DNA of 64,000 bases from an uncultured bacterium (GTDB lineage Bacteria > Bacillota > Clostridia > Oscillospirales > Oscillospiraceae). Location of the stretch: NCBI GenBank assembly GCA_948469375.1, contig CAOKLO010000005.1, positions 1 to 64,000 of the forward strand, given 5' to 3'. The notes below the pieces were generated by a model, which was given only the letters and a program-made list of their open reading frames with translations, was not told where the DNA came from and made no database searches. The translations under genes were made by a program, and so were the position numbers. Positions 24,285 through 33,340 of this stretch are shown here, in pieces (within the stretch, counting starts at the first letter, position 1; every line of letters starts with the position of its first letter).

Positions 24285-24312
24285 GGGACATCCCTCCAAT
24301 CTGATAGCTGAA

Positions 24313-24341
24313 ATTATATCACATCGTTTTGGAGACGTAAA
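24313..24341 (-). promoter_or_regulatory. Promoter of the DUF1836-degV operon
   Basis: On the minus strand TTTACG (24341-24336), 17-nt spacer, TATAAT (24318-24313). Confidence 0.8.
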
Positions 24342-24353
24342 GGGGAAAAACGG

Positions 24354-24386
24354 AAAAAAGCCGCCCCCGCTGAGCGGCGGCGGCGT
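24354..24386 (-). terminator. Intrinsic terminator of the second SLH gene
   Basis: GCCGCC..GCT / GCGGGGGCGGC followed by TTTTTT on the minus strand. Confidence 0.85.
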
Positions 24387-24397
24387 AGGGCTTGGCT

Positions 24398-25588
24398 TTA
24401 CTTCACAGGCAGGCGGGCTTCCTCCACATAGGCGCGGTGGAGGAAGGTCACGATCTGGGCGCGGCTGCATGTCTTGTTCGGCGAGAAAATGGTTTCGCTG
24501 CCGTCGCCATTGGTGACGCCGTTGGACACCGCCCAGGATACGGCGGAGGCGTAGTCCGCCCCGACAGGCACGTCGGTGAAGGCGGCGGCCGGAGCCTGGG
24601 GCCGGTCAAAGGCCTGCCAGATGTAGCGCACAGCGGTAGAGCGCGTACAGGGCTTGCTTCCGTCAAAGGAGGCGTCGATCATGCCCTTTTCCCGGGCCCA
24701 GCTGACGGCGGCGGCCATGTCGGCGGCGGAGGCCGTGGAGCCGGAGCCCCGGGCCGCGCGGTAAAGGAAGGTCAGGATTTGAGCCTGGGTGCAGTCCTGA
24801 TATGGGGAGAAGGCGGTGGCGGAGGTGCCGTTGGTGATTTCGTTTTCCACGGCCCAGGCCACGGGAGCGGCGTAGTATTCACCGGCGGGCACGTCGGTGA
24901 AGGAGGGATCGGAGGGGTTGGCGGGCTGACTGTTATCTTCGAGAATGTGGATGAGGATAAAGTTTATGAGGCTGGTCCAACGGTTTCCAATCGTGACGGA
25001 AATCAGATAATCTCCAGGCTCGGAAAGGGTGACGGCGGCGCCCTGATAAATATAGATTTGCGTCCAGTCATCGTGATCGCTCATGTAAAAATCCTTGAGC
25101 GTACCCGCGTTCTCCTTTATGCCGCCGTTCTCCTGCCTGACGGCGTATGTCCCGTCAAAGTATGCCACAGGCTCTTCGGAGGTTTTAGGGTACTCCCCCT
25201 CGTTGGCGCCGGGAAGAGCGCGAAATACGCTGGCGCCATAGACATAATAATTTTCGTCAATATAATGCCCCTCCCAGTCAAGCGACTGCTCCCAATCCGT
25301 GTAGTCGGCGGTTATGGTCACGGTGACGGGCTTGGAGGCGGTGAATACCGGATAGGAGCTGTCATCCCCCTTGCCTGCGGCGTCTTGACCTGCCGCAAGT
25401 CCATATTCGACGTAAATCCGGTCGGTCAGCTCCAGATCCTCGCCGGAAACGCTGATCTCGCTGTTTTCAGCTGTGGTAACTGCGTTAAAATCAAGATAGT
25501 AGGTCGTTTGGTCCGCTGCACAGGCCGGGACGGCCAGCCCAATGCAAAGAGCCAGTGCCAGGATCATTGCCGGAAATCGTTTTTTCGT
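24398..25588 (-). CDS. SLH-domain protein whose expected ATG start is ACG
   Basis: This exported protein of about 396 residues is a paralog of the SLH protein at 18000. The conserved start aligns as ACG-AAA-AAA-CGA-TTT against ATG-AAA-AAG-CGC-TTT, with the AAAGGAGAG ribosome binding site still correctly placed. Either ACG initiates, or translation begins at the ATG 7 codons later (25567), which loses the basic KKR end of the signal peptide. A beta-rich, Tyr-rich region (about 28-215) is followed by three SLH repeats (WAVENEITNGTSATAFSPYQ, WAREKGMIDASFDG, WAVSNGVTNGDGSETIFSP). The promoter and terminator look intact, so the gene may be weakly expressed rather than dead. Confidence 0.82.
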   Translation of the reverse strand, partial: TKKRFPAMILALALCIGLAVPACAADQTTYYLDFNAVTTAENSEISVSGEDLELTDRIYVEYGLAAGQDAAGKGDDSSYPVFTASKPVTVTITADYTDWEQSLDWEGHYIDENYYVYGASVFRALPGANEGEYPKTSEEPVAYFDGTYAVRQENGGIKENAGTLKDFYMSDHDDWTQIYIYQGAAVTLSEPGDYLISVTIGNRWTSLINFILIHILEDNSQPANPSDPSFTDVPAGEYYAAPVAWAVENEITNGTSATAFSPYQDCTQAQILTFLYRAARGSGSTASAADMAAAVSWAREKGMIDASFDGSKPCTRSTAVRYIWQAFDRPQAPAAAFTDVPVGADYASAVSWAVSNGVTNGDGSETIFSPNKTCSRAQIVTFLHRAYVEEARLPVK

Positions 25589-25663
25589 GCTGCTTCTCTC
25601 CTTTTCTGTCGGCCGGCGGACCTGTCCGGTATTGTGTCGGATATAGGAGCACCGTATAGGGAT

Positions 25664-25692
25664 AGCTTACACGATTTAGATTGAAAAAGCAA
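25664..25692 (-). promoter_or_regulatory. Promoter of the second SLH gene
   Basis: On the minus strand TTGCTT (25692-25687), 17-nt spacer, TAAGCT (25669-25664). Confidence 0.65.
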
Positions 25693-25795
25693 GGGATTTT
25701 TGAAATTAAAGTGGGCTTTACAGGGCCGCCCTGTTTGGACGACAGGGGTCCGCTCCCTCGTCCATATTTTTGGACTGTCCTTTTCGCCGCCAATC

Positions 25796-25804
25796 TGCTA
25801 TAAT
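25796..25804 (+). promoter_or_regulatory. Extended -10 promoter for the PepSY protein
   Basis: TGCTATAAT is an extended -10 element; no good -35 is visible. It lies 35 nt before the ATG. Confidence 0.6.
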
Positions 25805-25838
25805 ATAGGTACGTTCCATTGCAGTGAGGAGTGGTTTC

Positions 25839-26882
25839 ATGCCAGATGTCAAAGAGTTCAAGTCCCTTTTTAAGACGCCGCAGAAAACCCGCCTGACGGT
25901 AGTCTGCGCCCTGGTCGCGCTGGTCACGGTGGGGGCCATTGCGGCGTACATCGCCTATTCCGTCGGCCAGGGGACCGGCGGGGCGGACGCCCCGCCGGGA
26001 GAGAGCGAAGCCGTATCCGGCGCACCTGCCCAGTCCGGGGACCCTGCCCAATCTGAGGCCCAGCCCAGCCAGGACCTGATGGGGATTGTCCCCACCCTGA
26101 CCATCGAGGAGGCCCGGGAGCTGGCCCTCGCCGACGCCGGGACGTCGGAGGGCGCGGCCGACGTCAGCCGGGAGGCCCTGTCGGAGGACAACGGAATTTG
26201 GGTGTATGAGTTCCGCTTCCGCACGGAAGAGGCCCAGTATGAGTACAAAATCAACGCCAACACCGGAGAGGTGCGCAGCATGGTGAAGGAGACCTTCGTC
26301 TATCCCAGCCAGGAGCCCTCCATGCCCGTTTTGGAAAGCGCGCCCCCTGCGGAGAGCGCCCCTGCTCCGCAGGCTTCGACTGCGGTCCAGCCCTCCGCCG
26401 CGCCCCGGCCCGCCCAGAGCGCCGCCCCCACCGCCGACGTTGGGGTGGAGCAGGCCAAAGCCGCCGCCCTGAAGGACGCGGGAGTATCCTCCGCCCAGGC
26501 CACCTTCACCAAGGCGGAGCGGGACTATGAGGGCGGCAAGCTGGTCTATGACATTGAGTTTATCACCACCACCCATGAGTATGACTACAAAATTGTGGCA
26601 GCCACCGGAGCCGTTTACAGCCGGGATGTGGAAGCCCTCCAGACCACCGGGACGCAGTCCAACCCCGGTTCCGCTTATATCGGTATGGAGCGGGCCAAAT
26701 CTGCCGCCCTGGACCACGCGGGACTTACCGCCGCCCAGGTTACATTTACCCATGTCGGAATGGACTGGGACGACGGCCAAATGGTGTATGAAATTGAGTT
26801 CCGACAGGGCCGCACGGAGTATGAGTACAAAATTGACGCGGCCACAGGCCGGATTTTGGACCACGAGATGGATGTGGACTGA
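25839..26882 (+). CDS. Membrane-anchored protein with three PepSY domains
   Basis: This 347-residue protein has one N-terminal membrane segment (about 19-40). Outside lie three PepSY-type repeats separated by Pro/Ser/Ala linkers. Each repeat has the pattern ALADAG...VYEFRFRTEEAQYEYKINA, seen again as VYDIEFITTTHEYDYKIVA and VYEIEFRQGRTEYEYKIDA. PepSY domains are thought to inhibit or modulate secreted proteases. The ATG at 25839 follows GTGAGGAGT; an upstream GTG overlaps that ribosome binding site. It is monocistronic, diverges from the SLH gene and ends at a strong terminator. Confidence 0.88.
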   Translation: MPDVKEFKSLFKTPQKTRLTVVCALVALVTVGAIAAYIAYSVGQGTGGADAPPGESEAVSGAPAQSGDPAQSEAQPSQDLMGIVPTLTIEEARELALADAGTSEGAADVSREALSEDNGIWVYEFRFRTEEAQYEYKINANTGEVRSMVKETFVYPSQEPSMPVLESAPPAESAPAPQASTAVQPSAAPRPAQSAAPTADVGVEQAKAAALKDAGVSSAQATFTKAERDYEGGKLVYDIEFITTTHEYDYKIVAATGAVYSRDVEALQTTGTQSNPGSAYIGMERAKSAALDHAGLTAAQVTFTHVGMDWDDGQMVYEIEFRQGRTEYEYKIDAATGRILDHEMDVD

Positions 26883-26903
26883 CCCTCAAAATATTGAGAC
26901 AAC

Positions 26904-26937
26904 AAGGCCCCCGCCGGAGCTTCCGGCGGGGGCCTTG
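26904..26937. terminator. Terminator between PepSY and GtrA-like genes
   Basis: Perfect 15-bp stem AAGGCCCCCGCCGGA / TCCGGCGGGGGCCTT; T-rich after it on the plus side (GTATT), usable in both directions. Confidence 0.85.
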
Positions 26938-26948
26938 TATTGCGGTTC

Positions 26949-27551
26949 TTACTTCTTCTTTCCAAAATCGGGAGCGAAAATCTTGTTGTCCACGGCGAAA
27001 ATGATGACCATGGCTACGCCGCCGGTGACCACGGCCGTGACGATGCTCTGAAGGGTGTTGCGCAGGGCCGCATTGGAAATCAGCGCGTTGGTGACCGGGT
27101 TCCACACACAGGTAAACAGGTTCATCACCAGGAACACGCCGATGGTGGCAATGCCGTGGGCCGCAATCTGGATGCCCAGCGGGCCGTGGCTCTTAAAGGT
27201 CACGTTGCGCTGGAGCGGGAAGTTGACGCACTCGCCGAAGCAGATGGTCACCAGGTTGGCCAGGGTGAAGGCCAGGCCGCCGCTGATCGCACCGTTGACC
27301 TCCTCCAACGCATTGCCAATGATCGCCAGGTTAAAGTCCACGCCGAACAGAGACACGGGGATGTTGGGCCACAGCCACTCGGCGTTGCCCACCATGCCCC
27401 GGAACAGGTCGGGCAGGAACATCAGCAGCAGCGCCTTGAGGAAGGTCACAAAATAGCTGAACAGCAGGAACAGGCCGCCCTTCCGGACCCACTCCGCCAC
27501 GGCAGGGTGCTTTTCGGCGAAGCCGTTCCACCAGTCCTTGATCCCTTGCAT
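26949..27551 (-). CDS. GtrA-like multi-pass membrane protein
   Basis: This 200-residue protein has about four to five hydrophobic segments and the GtrA-family motif CVNFPLQRNVTFKSHGP, which recalls the NFxxxRxxVF signature. GtrA proteins are proposed flippases for lipid-linked sugars. It lies 18 nt downstream of a GH3 glycosidase gene on the same strand, so it is probably co-transcribed. This suggests a link between glycan hydrolysis and envelope sugar handling, but that is inference. The ribosome binding site is AAAGGGAGGAATT. Confidence 0.75.
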   Translation of the reverse strand: MQGIKDWWNGFAEKHPAVAEWVRKGGLFLLFSYFVTFLKALLLMFLPDLFRGMVGNAEWLWPNIPVSLFGVDFNLAIIGNALEEVNGAISGGLAFTLANLVTICFGECVNFPLQRNVTFKSHGPLGIQIAAHGIATIGVFLVMNLFTCVWNPVTNALISNAALRNTLQSIVTAVVTGGVAMVIIFAVDNKIFAPDFGKKK

Positions 27552-27569
27552 ATAGAATTCCTCCCTTTC

Positions 27570-29987
27570 TCAATGAATGGCGTCCGCCGCCTTGCGGCGC
27601 TTGCCGGAGCGGAAGAAGCCGCCGATCACCCGGCCCAGGCCCTTAAAGAAGTGGCCGTTGCAGATGGTGAGGATGCCCTCCGCCATCTCCATGGTGCACA
27701 TACCGCCCGCCATCTTGGCGATGCCCCGGAAGGGCATATTGTAGATGAAGGTGATGTTCAGGTCGGGCTCGCCCTTGGCGATGCTCTTGTTGAGCATATT
27801 GGTCATGATCTTGTACACGAACCGGGCCAGGCCGCTCTTGGCGTAGTAGAGCTGGCAGATGGCGTCGTTCATGTCCAGCGTGCCGCTCCAGTGCCCGTCG
27901 GGGATGGGCCGGCCCAGCAGGGTTTCAAACTCGGCGTCGGAAATGTTCTTGACGTCGCCGGAGAAATATTTGGTGAACTTGGCCTTGTCATAGGGGCCGG
28001 CGGCCTCGGTGCCCTTGACGGTCACGGCGCCGGACAGCTTGATGTCCGCACAGGACGCGCCGATCATGATAGTCCACTGGCCACCCTCCACCTCGAATTT
28101 GTTGGTGTTCACGTTGAAGTAGCGGAACGCCTTGTCATCTAAGGGGATGGTCACTTTTTTGCTTTCTCCAGCCTTGAGAAATACCTTCTGGAAGCCCTTC
28201 AGCTCCTTGGCGGGCCGGAACACGTCGCCGTCGGTCTTGGACACGTAGAGCTGGGCCACTTCGGCCCCGTCCATCTTACCGGTATTCTTGAGGGTAAAGG
28301 TGGCCTCCTTGTCCGTGACGGTCAGGTCGCTGTACTCGAAGGTGGTGTAGCTCAAACCGAAACCAAAGGGGAACAAAACGGGAATATTTGCTGTTTCAAA
28401 GTAACGGTAGCCGACGAACAGACCCTCCCGGTACTCGGCGGTGCGCTCCTTGGCGGGGAAATAGGGGGCGGAGGACACGTCCTCGTACTTGACGGGGTAG
28501 GTCTCCGCCAGTTTGCCGCAGGGGTTTACCTGACCCATAACGGCCTTCAACATGGAGCTTGCGCCCGCCTGGCCGCACAGATAGCCGTGAATCAGCGCCT
28601 TGCATTTGGGAAGCCAGGGCATCTCAACGGCGGAACCGGCGGACATGACGGCCACGATGTTGGGATTCACGGCGGCAACTGCTTCAATCAAATCCACCTG
28701 ACTCTGGGGCAGGCGCATATGGGCCCGGTCCAACCCCTCGGATTCGCTGATCTCGTCCAATCCGATGTAGAGCAGGACGACATCCGCCTGTTTCGCCAGC
28801 TCCACCGCCTTGGCCTGCATGGCGGGGTCGCCCTTGCCGGAGCGGGGGTAGCCCGCCTCAAAGCCCGCCACGTCCAAATCGAAATTCTTGATGACGTCCA
28901 TGGCATGGTCCAGCTTGGTGGGGTTCACTACGGAGGAACCCGCCCCCTGATACCGGGCCTTTTGGGCAAACTCGCCGATGACGGCCACCTTTGCGCCCTT
29001 TTTCAGCGGCAGGATGTTGTTCTCGTTCTTCAGCAGTACAATGGACTGCTCGGAGGCCTTGGCCGCCATTGCGTGGTGCTCGTCAACGTCGAAGGCCTTG
29101 CCCGCCAGCGGCTTGACGGCCTTTGTGGTGGACAAAATCACGTCCAGCAGCTCATCCACCCGCTGGTCCAGAAACTCCTCGCTGAGCCGGCCGGACTTCA
29201 CCGCCTCCACCAGCTCCAGGTCGGAATCGCCGCCGGTGGTGGGCATCTCCAGGTGGGAACCCGCCCGGACGCCCTCGGTGTGGTCGTTGGAGGCCCCCCA
29301 GTCGGACACCACGAAGCCGTCGAAACCCCACTCGTCCCGCAGAATTTCCTGTAACAGGTGGGGATTCTCGTTGGCGTACACGCCGTTGATCCGGTTGTAG
29401 GAGGACATGATGGATTTTGCCTTGCCCTCCTTGACGGCGATCTCAAAGCCCGTCAGGTAAATCTCCCGCAGGGTCCGCTCGTCCATGACGGAGTCCGACG
29501 CCATCCGCCGCAGCTCCTGGGAGTTGGCGGCGAAGTGCTTGGGGCAGGCAGACACGCCGTTTTTCTGAATGCCCCGGACGTACCCGGCGGCCATCTTGCC
29601 CGCCAGGTAGGGGTCCTCGGAGAAATACTCGAAATTCCGCCCGCAGAAGGGACTGCGCTTGATGTTCAGGCCGGGACCCAGCAGGACGCAGACGCCCTGG
29701 GACGCGGCCTCAGCACCGAGATACCCGCCGATCTCCTCCCCCAGCGACGGGTCCCAGGAGTTGGCGATGGTGGCGGCGGTGGGGTAGCAGGTGGCGGGCA
29801 GAGAGCCGTTCAGGCCCAGCTGGTCTCCTGCGCCCTCCTGCTTGCGGACGCCGTGGGGGCCGTCGGAGAGAGTCATGTTGGGCACGCCCAGCCGCTCGAT
29901 GCTCCGGCTCTGCCAGAAGTCCTTGCCGGAGAAGAGGTAGCACTTCTCCTCCAAGGTCATTTGCTTGATGATATCCGCGTGTTTCAA
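27570..29987 (-). CDS. Glycoside hydrolase family 3 (beta-glucosidase type), cytoplasmic
   Basis: This 805-residue enzyme has no signal peptide. The (beta/alpha)8 domain carries SDGPHGVR, CPKHFAANSQE and the nucleophile D229 in VVSDWGA. The alpha/beta sandwich follows (AKASEQSIVLLKNENNILPL) and then a fibronectin-III-like domain (FPFGFGLSYTTFEYSD). The last 110 residues are an extra helical region (ISDAEFETLLGRPIPDGHW) typical of some clostridial GH3 proteins. It starts at TTG behind AAGGAGGAG. It hydrolyses beta-linked glucosides or xylosides; specificity cannot be read. It shares a strand with a membrane GH3 upstream and a GtrA-like gene downstream. Confidence 0.93.
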   Translation of the reverse strand: MKHADIIKQMTLEEKCYLFSGKDFWQSRSIERLGVPNMTLSDGPHGVRKQEGAGDQLGLNGSLPATCYPTAATIANSWDPSLGEEIGGYLGAEAASQGVCVLLGPGLNIKRSPFCGRNFEYFSEDPYLAGKMAAGYVRGIQKNGVSACPKHFAANSQELRRMASDSVMDERTLREIYLTGFEIAVKEGKAKSIMSSYNRINGVYANENPHLLQEILRDEWGFDGFVVSDWGASNDHTEGVRAGSHLEMPTTGGDSDLELVEAVKSGRLSEEFLDQRVDELLDVILSTTKAVKPLAGKAFDVDEHHAMAAKASEQSIVLLKNENNILPLKKGAKVAVIGEFAQKARYQGAGSSVVNPTKLDHAMDVIKNFDLDVAGFEAGYPRSGKGDPAMQAKAVELAKQADVVLLYIGLDEISESEGLDRAHMRLPQSQVDLIEAVAAVNPNIVAVMSAGSAVEMPWLPKCKALIHGYLCGQAGASSMLKAVMGQVNPCGKLAETYPVKYEDVSSAPYFPAKERTAEYREGLFVGYRYFETANIPVLFPFGFGLSYTTFEYSDLTVTDKEATFTLKNTGKMDGAEVAQLYVSKTDGDVFRPAKELKGFQKVFLKAGESKKVTIPLDDKAFRYFNVNTNKFEVEGGQWTIMIGASCADIKLSGAVTVKGTEAAGPYDKAKFTKYFSGDVKNISDAEFETLLGRPIPDGHWSGTLDMNDAICQLYYAKSGLARFVYKIMTNMLNKSIAKGEPDLNITFIYNMPFRGIAKMAGGMCTMEMAEGILTICNGHFFKGLGRVIGGFFRSGKRRKAADAIH

Positions 29988-30032
29988 ACAGACTCCTCCT
30001 TACGTTACCTTTGACGCTTTTATTTTCTGCGC

Positions 30033-30059
30033 CTCCCGCCCCCGCCGGACGGCGGGAGC
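30033..30059 (-). terminator. GC-rich hairpin between the two GH3 genes
   Basis: CTCCCGCC / GGCGGGGGCGGGAG lies in the 136-nt gap, with no clean T-run. A direct repeat of TTTTCTGCGCC occurs at both ends of the gap. It may attenuate or stabilise the message between the genes. Confidence 0.45.
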
Positions 30060-30123
30060 AGGAAGCCTTGGGGCTTATCTTGTGTGCGTTGGGCTGTTTT
30101 TATTTTTCTGCGCCGGAGCGGGC

Positions 30124-33021
30124 TCAGCCCTCCTTTTTCTTTTTGGCGTTCCGCACGATCACGACCTCGCCGGCCACAGCCGCCAGGATGACCACGGCGG
30201 AAATGGCGTACATAGCGATCTCCCAGCCGGCCAGACCGCCGCCGGCGCCATTGGCATAGGCGCGGCTGTTGGCCGTGGTATACAGGATGTTCTTACAGGC
30301 CTGACGCATGGCCAGCAGAGAGGTAGCGCTGGTCTTGTCGGTCATCTCGCTGTATTCGGTCATCTGGGGGGTCAGACAGAAGTCGTTGCCGTTGCGCACC
30401 TGGATGTCGGCGTCCTGATAGCCGTAGCCGCCGAAGTAGTCGGTGAGCACCATGCCGCGGAAGCCCCACTCGTCACGCAGGACGGCGTTCAGCAGCTCGG
30501 GGTTGGCCCCGGCGTACTTGTTGCCGATGTAGTTAAAGGAGCTCATGACGGCCATGGACTTGCCCTCGTAGTTCTTCACGCACATCTCAAAGGGCTTCAG
30601 GTAGATCTCCCGGATGGCCTGCTCATTGGACCAGGTGCACAGCATATCGGTGCGGTGGGTCTCCTGGTCGTTGAGGGCGAAGTGCTTCATGAAGGAGTAC
30701 ACGCCGCTCTCCGCCGCGCCGTTGATGGCGGTGGAGGCCATGGCCCCGGACAGGTAGCCGTCCTCGGAGTAGTACTCGAAGTTACGGCCGGAGAAAGCGG
30801 TGCGGTGGATGTTCATGGCGGGGGCGTACCAGCCGGACACGTCCATCTCGTCGGCCATCTTGCCGATGGAAGCGCCGAAGTCATGGGCCAGATCGGTGTT
30901 CCAGGTGGCGGCGATGACCACGCCGGCGGGGAAACCGATGGAGGCCTTCTGGGTGAAGTTGTTGTTGATGGAGGCGGGGCCGTCGCAGTCCACCTGCTGG
31001 GTCTTGCCCACGGAGGCGATGGCCACGCTCTGGTAGCCGCCGATGCCGATGAGCTGCACCATGTCGTCCGCGGTGAGCTGGTCCAGCAGCTGCTCCCACT
31101 GGGGATCGTCGTAGTCCTTACCCCGCAGGTCGGCGATGGTCAGGCTGTTCTTGGCCCCGGTGGTGGGCGCCTCGTCATTGCTGTCGTTGAACTGGGTGGG
31201 GTCGTAGTTGGTGTGGTTGTAGAAGCCCGCCTTCACGTCGTCGGCCATCTCGTAGTTGGTGGGAGCGGCCACGGCGGCGTCATAGTTGGCGAAGCCGTCG
31301 GCACGGGACAGGTAGGTCACGTCGCCCTGGGCGTAGCCGAACTGGCTGACGGCGGGGACCTGGTCGGAGGCGCGGCCGTCGGTGTAGGCGACGGTGGAGC
31401 CCACGGTGTAAGTCTTGGAGTCGATGACGTTGTGGGAATCGCTGTTGATGGAGATGGCGTAGTCCCCGGCCTCCAGCACATAAGCGCCCGCGCCCTCATA
31501 GTCGAAGGAGGCCATGTCCTCCACCTGGAAGGAGATCTTCACAGTCTCGCTCTTACCCGGCTCAAGGACGCCGGTCTTGGCGAAAGCCACCAGATTGGCG
31601 CTGGCCTTCTCAATGCCGCCGTTGGTGTAGGGCGGGTTGTAGTAGACCTCAACCACGTCCTTGCCCGCCACGCTGCCGTTGTTGGTGACGGTGACGTCGA
31701 AAGTAATGGTCCCATTACTTTCGGAGATGGGGCCCATCTCCTGCTGGAAGGTGGTGTAGCTCAGGCCGTAGCCGAAGGGGAACTGCACCGTGCCGTCATA
31801 GTCGATGGCGTTCTCCGCGGCGGCGGTCTCATACCACTTGTAGCCCACGTAGATGCCCTCCACGTAATTGACAAAGTTGGGGGTGACGGGCTGGCCGTAG
31901 GACAGGGGGGACACGTCGTCCAGGTTGGTGTACTGGAACTCGCCGATGTTGTTGAAGGCGGGGATGGCGGTCAGGTCGTACACGAAGGTGTCCACGGTGC
32001 GGCCGGAGGGGTTGGTCTTGCCGGTGAGGATGTTGCCCAGGGCGTTGAAGCCGGTCTGGCCGGGGCCGGGAGCCAGGATGACGGACTTGATAGAGGGATA
32101 GTCCTCAATCCAGCCCAGCTCCATGGCGTTGGAGGCGTTGATGACCACAATCACTTTGTCAAACTGGCTGGTGACCTTCTCGATCATGGCCAGCTCCCGG
32201 GTGGTGGGCTCCAGATAGTGCTTATCCACGCCCAGGTCCTCGGGGTACTCGCTCAGGCGCAGGCCGGAGGCGGCGAACATGGTGCCGCTGCCGTCGTCCT
32301 GGAAGGTGTCGGGCACGTTGGGATCCAGGCTGGTGGGCAGGTCGGCGCCCTCGCCGCCCGCCCGGGAGAGGACGATCATGGCCACATCGGAGTAGGCCGC
32401 GGCGTTGTCGAACATACCGGCGGCGTCATACTCGCCGATGGTGGGCTCGGGGCAGGTCCAGTCCTGGCCCATCATGCCGATGTTGGGGCGCTCATCCTTC
32501 CAGTCGGTGTAGAACTTGGTCAGATCCTGGTTGTACTCGATGCCCGCCTGGGAGATGCCCTCCAGCAGGGTGACGGTGGGGTACAGCCCGGACAGGGAGC
32601 CGGAGCCGGTGCCGCCGTACACGGGGTTGGTGGCCGACCAGCCGAAGGTGTTGACCTTCGCCCCCTCGCCCAGGGGCAGCAGCCCGTCGTTCTTCAGCAG
32701 CACGAAGCCCTCGTCGGCGATGTCCTCGCACAGGGCGCTGGCGTCCTGGATGCTGCCCTCGCTGATGTCGCCGCCGCCCCGCAGGGCCATGCCCACGATG
32801 CCGTACAGCGGGCCGGTGAGGATCATGTCCACGATGATCACCAGCGCCACCACAAAGGCCATCCAGGCGGAGCCCCGCACCAGGCCCTTCATGGGCTTCT
32901 GGAGCTTAATGGCCGCGATGGTGACCGCGACGGCCAGCACCAGAACCACGGCCAGGGCGATGAGATATCCCTGGATCAGGCCCAATGTGGTGATGACGTC
33001 ATTCATGTTGATGCCTAACAT
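30124..33021 (-). CDS. Membrane-anchored, domain-permuted glycoside hydrolase family 3 protein
   Basis: This 965-residue protein has two N-terminal membrane segments (about 10-33 and 43-68) and one C-terminal segment (about 931-957). The GH3 domains are in permuted order: first the alpha/beta sandwich (DEGFVLLKNDGLLPLGEGA, about 95-345), then the FnIII-like domain (FPFGYGLSYTTFQQE), and last the (beta/alpha)8 catalytic barrel. The barrel has MKHFALNDQETHRTD and the nucleophile D861 in VLTDYFGG. Permuted GH3 enzymes are known in Ruminococcus-type bacteria. The catalytic part should face outside. The ATG at 33021 follows GAGGAGGAAACAG. Confidence 0.9.
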   Translation of the reverse strand: MLGINMNDVITTLGLIQGYLIALAVVLVLAVAVTIAAIKLQKPMKGLVRGSAWMAFVVALVIIVDMILTGPLYGIVGMALRGGGDISEGSIQDASALCEDIADEGFVLLKNDGLLPLGEGAKVNTFGWSATNPVYGGTGSGSLSGLYPTVTLLEGISQAGIEYNQDLTKFYTDWKDERPNIGMMGQDWTCPEPTIGEYDAAGMFDNAAAYSDVAMIVLSRAGGEGADLPTSLDPNVPDTFQDDGSGTMFAASGLRLSEYPEDLGVDKHYLEPTTRELAMIEKVTSQFDKVIVVINASNAMELGWIEDYPSIKSVILAPGPGQTGFNALGNILTGKTNPSGRTVDTFVYDLTAIPAFNNIGEFQYTNLDDVSPLSYGQPVTPNFVNYVEGIYVGYKWYETAAAENAIDYDGTVQFPFGYGLSYTTFQQEMGPISESNGTITFDVTVTNNGSVAGKDVVEVYYNPPYTNGGIEKASANLVAFAKTGVLEPGKSETVKISFQVEDMASFDYEGAGAYVLEAGDYAISINSDSHNVIDSKTYTVGSTVAYTDGRASDQVPAVSQFGYAQGDVTYLSRADGFANYDAAVAAPTNYEMADDVKAGFYNHTNYDPTQFNDSNDEAPTTGAKNSLTIADLRGKDYDDPQWEQLLDQLTADDMVQLIGIGGYQSVAIASVGKTQQVDCDGPASINNNFTQKASIGFPAGVVIAATWNTDLAHDFGASIGKMADEMDVSGWYAPAMNIHRTAFSGRNFEYYSEDGYLSGAMASTAINGAAESGVYSFMKHFALNDQETHRTDMLCTWSNEQAIREIYLKPFEMCVKNYEGKSMAVMSSFNYIGNKYAGANPELLNAVLRDEWGFRGMVLTDYFGGYGYQDADIQVRNGNDFCLTPQMTEYSEMTDKTSATSLLAMRQACKNILYTTANSRAYANGAGGGLAGWEIAMYAISAVVILAAVAGEVVIVRNAKKKKEG

Positions 33022-33340
33022 TTCTGTTTCCTCCTCATTCACTTTTTGGCGGGCGATTCCCGCCTCTTGCTAAGGAGTCTAGCACAATTTTTTCGCCTTT
33101 GGCGTCGATTTGCGCAAACTGCGGGTTTTTGCGGCTAAACTGCATTTTGGACTGTGCACTCTTGACAAAATGCCCCCCTGCGTTCTTGTGGATTTCCACA
33201 ACACAAGCGGGATTTTCCAGTTTTTTGTTGTGAGATTACCGGGGATTGTCCAAGGGAAGGCGCTGTACCGTCGGCGCATCGTCCCTTCCCTTTTCCGGCC
33301 CGGTGTGATACGATATCGGGGCTTGAAAGGAGGCCTGGCT
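33022..33340. other. Divergent intergenic region between the GH3 and MATE genes
   Basis: This 319-nt stretch holds no gene. I see a perfect hairpin TTGTGGA-TT-TCCACAA near 33186 and a larger one, AAGGGAAGG / CCTTCCCTT, around an inner GCGC pair (33249-33293) and followed by TTCC. A weak extended -10 (TGATACGAT, near 33305) may serve the MATE gene. No convincing promoter for the GH3 gene could be placed. Confidence 0.5.

Noticed and set aside
25491..26864. A long minus-strand frame opposite the PepSY gene
   Set aside because: It crosses the intergenic region into the SLH signal peptide out of frame and shows mirror codon composition; it is an antisense shadow.
29965..33018. A plus-strand open frame of about 1000 codons opposite the membrane GH3 gene
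   Set aside because: It is rich in Gly, Val and His as expected of the complement of GC-rich codons, has no ribosome binding site, and lies exactly opposite a clear GH3 gene.
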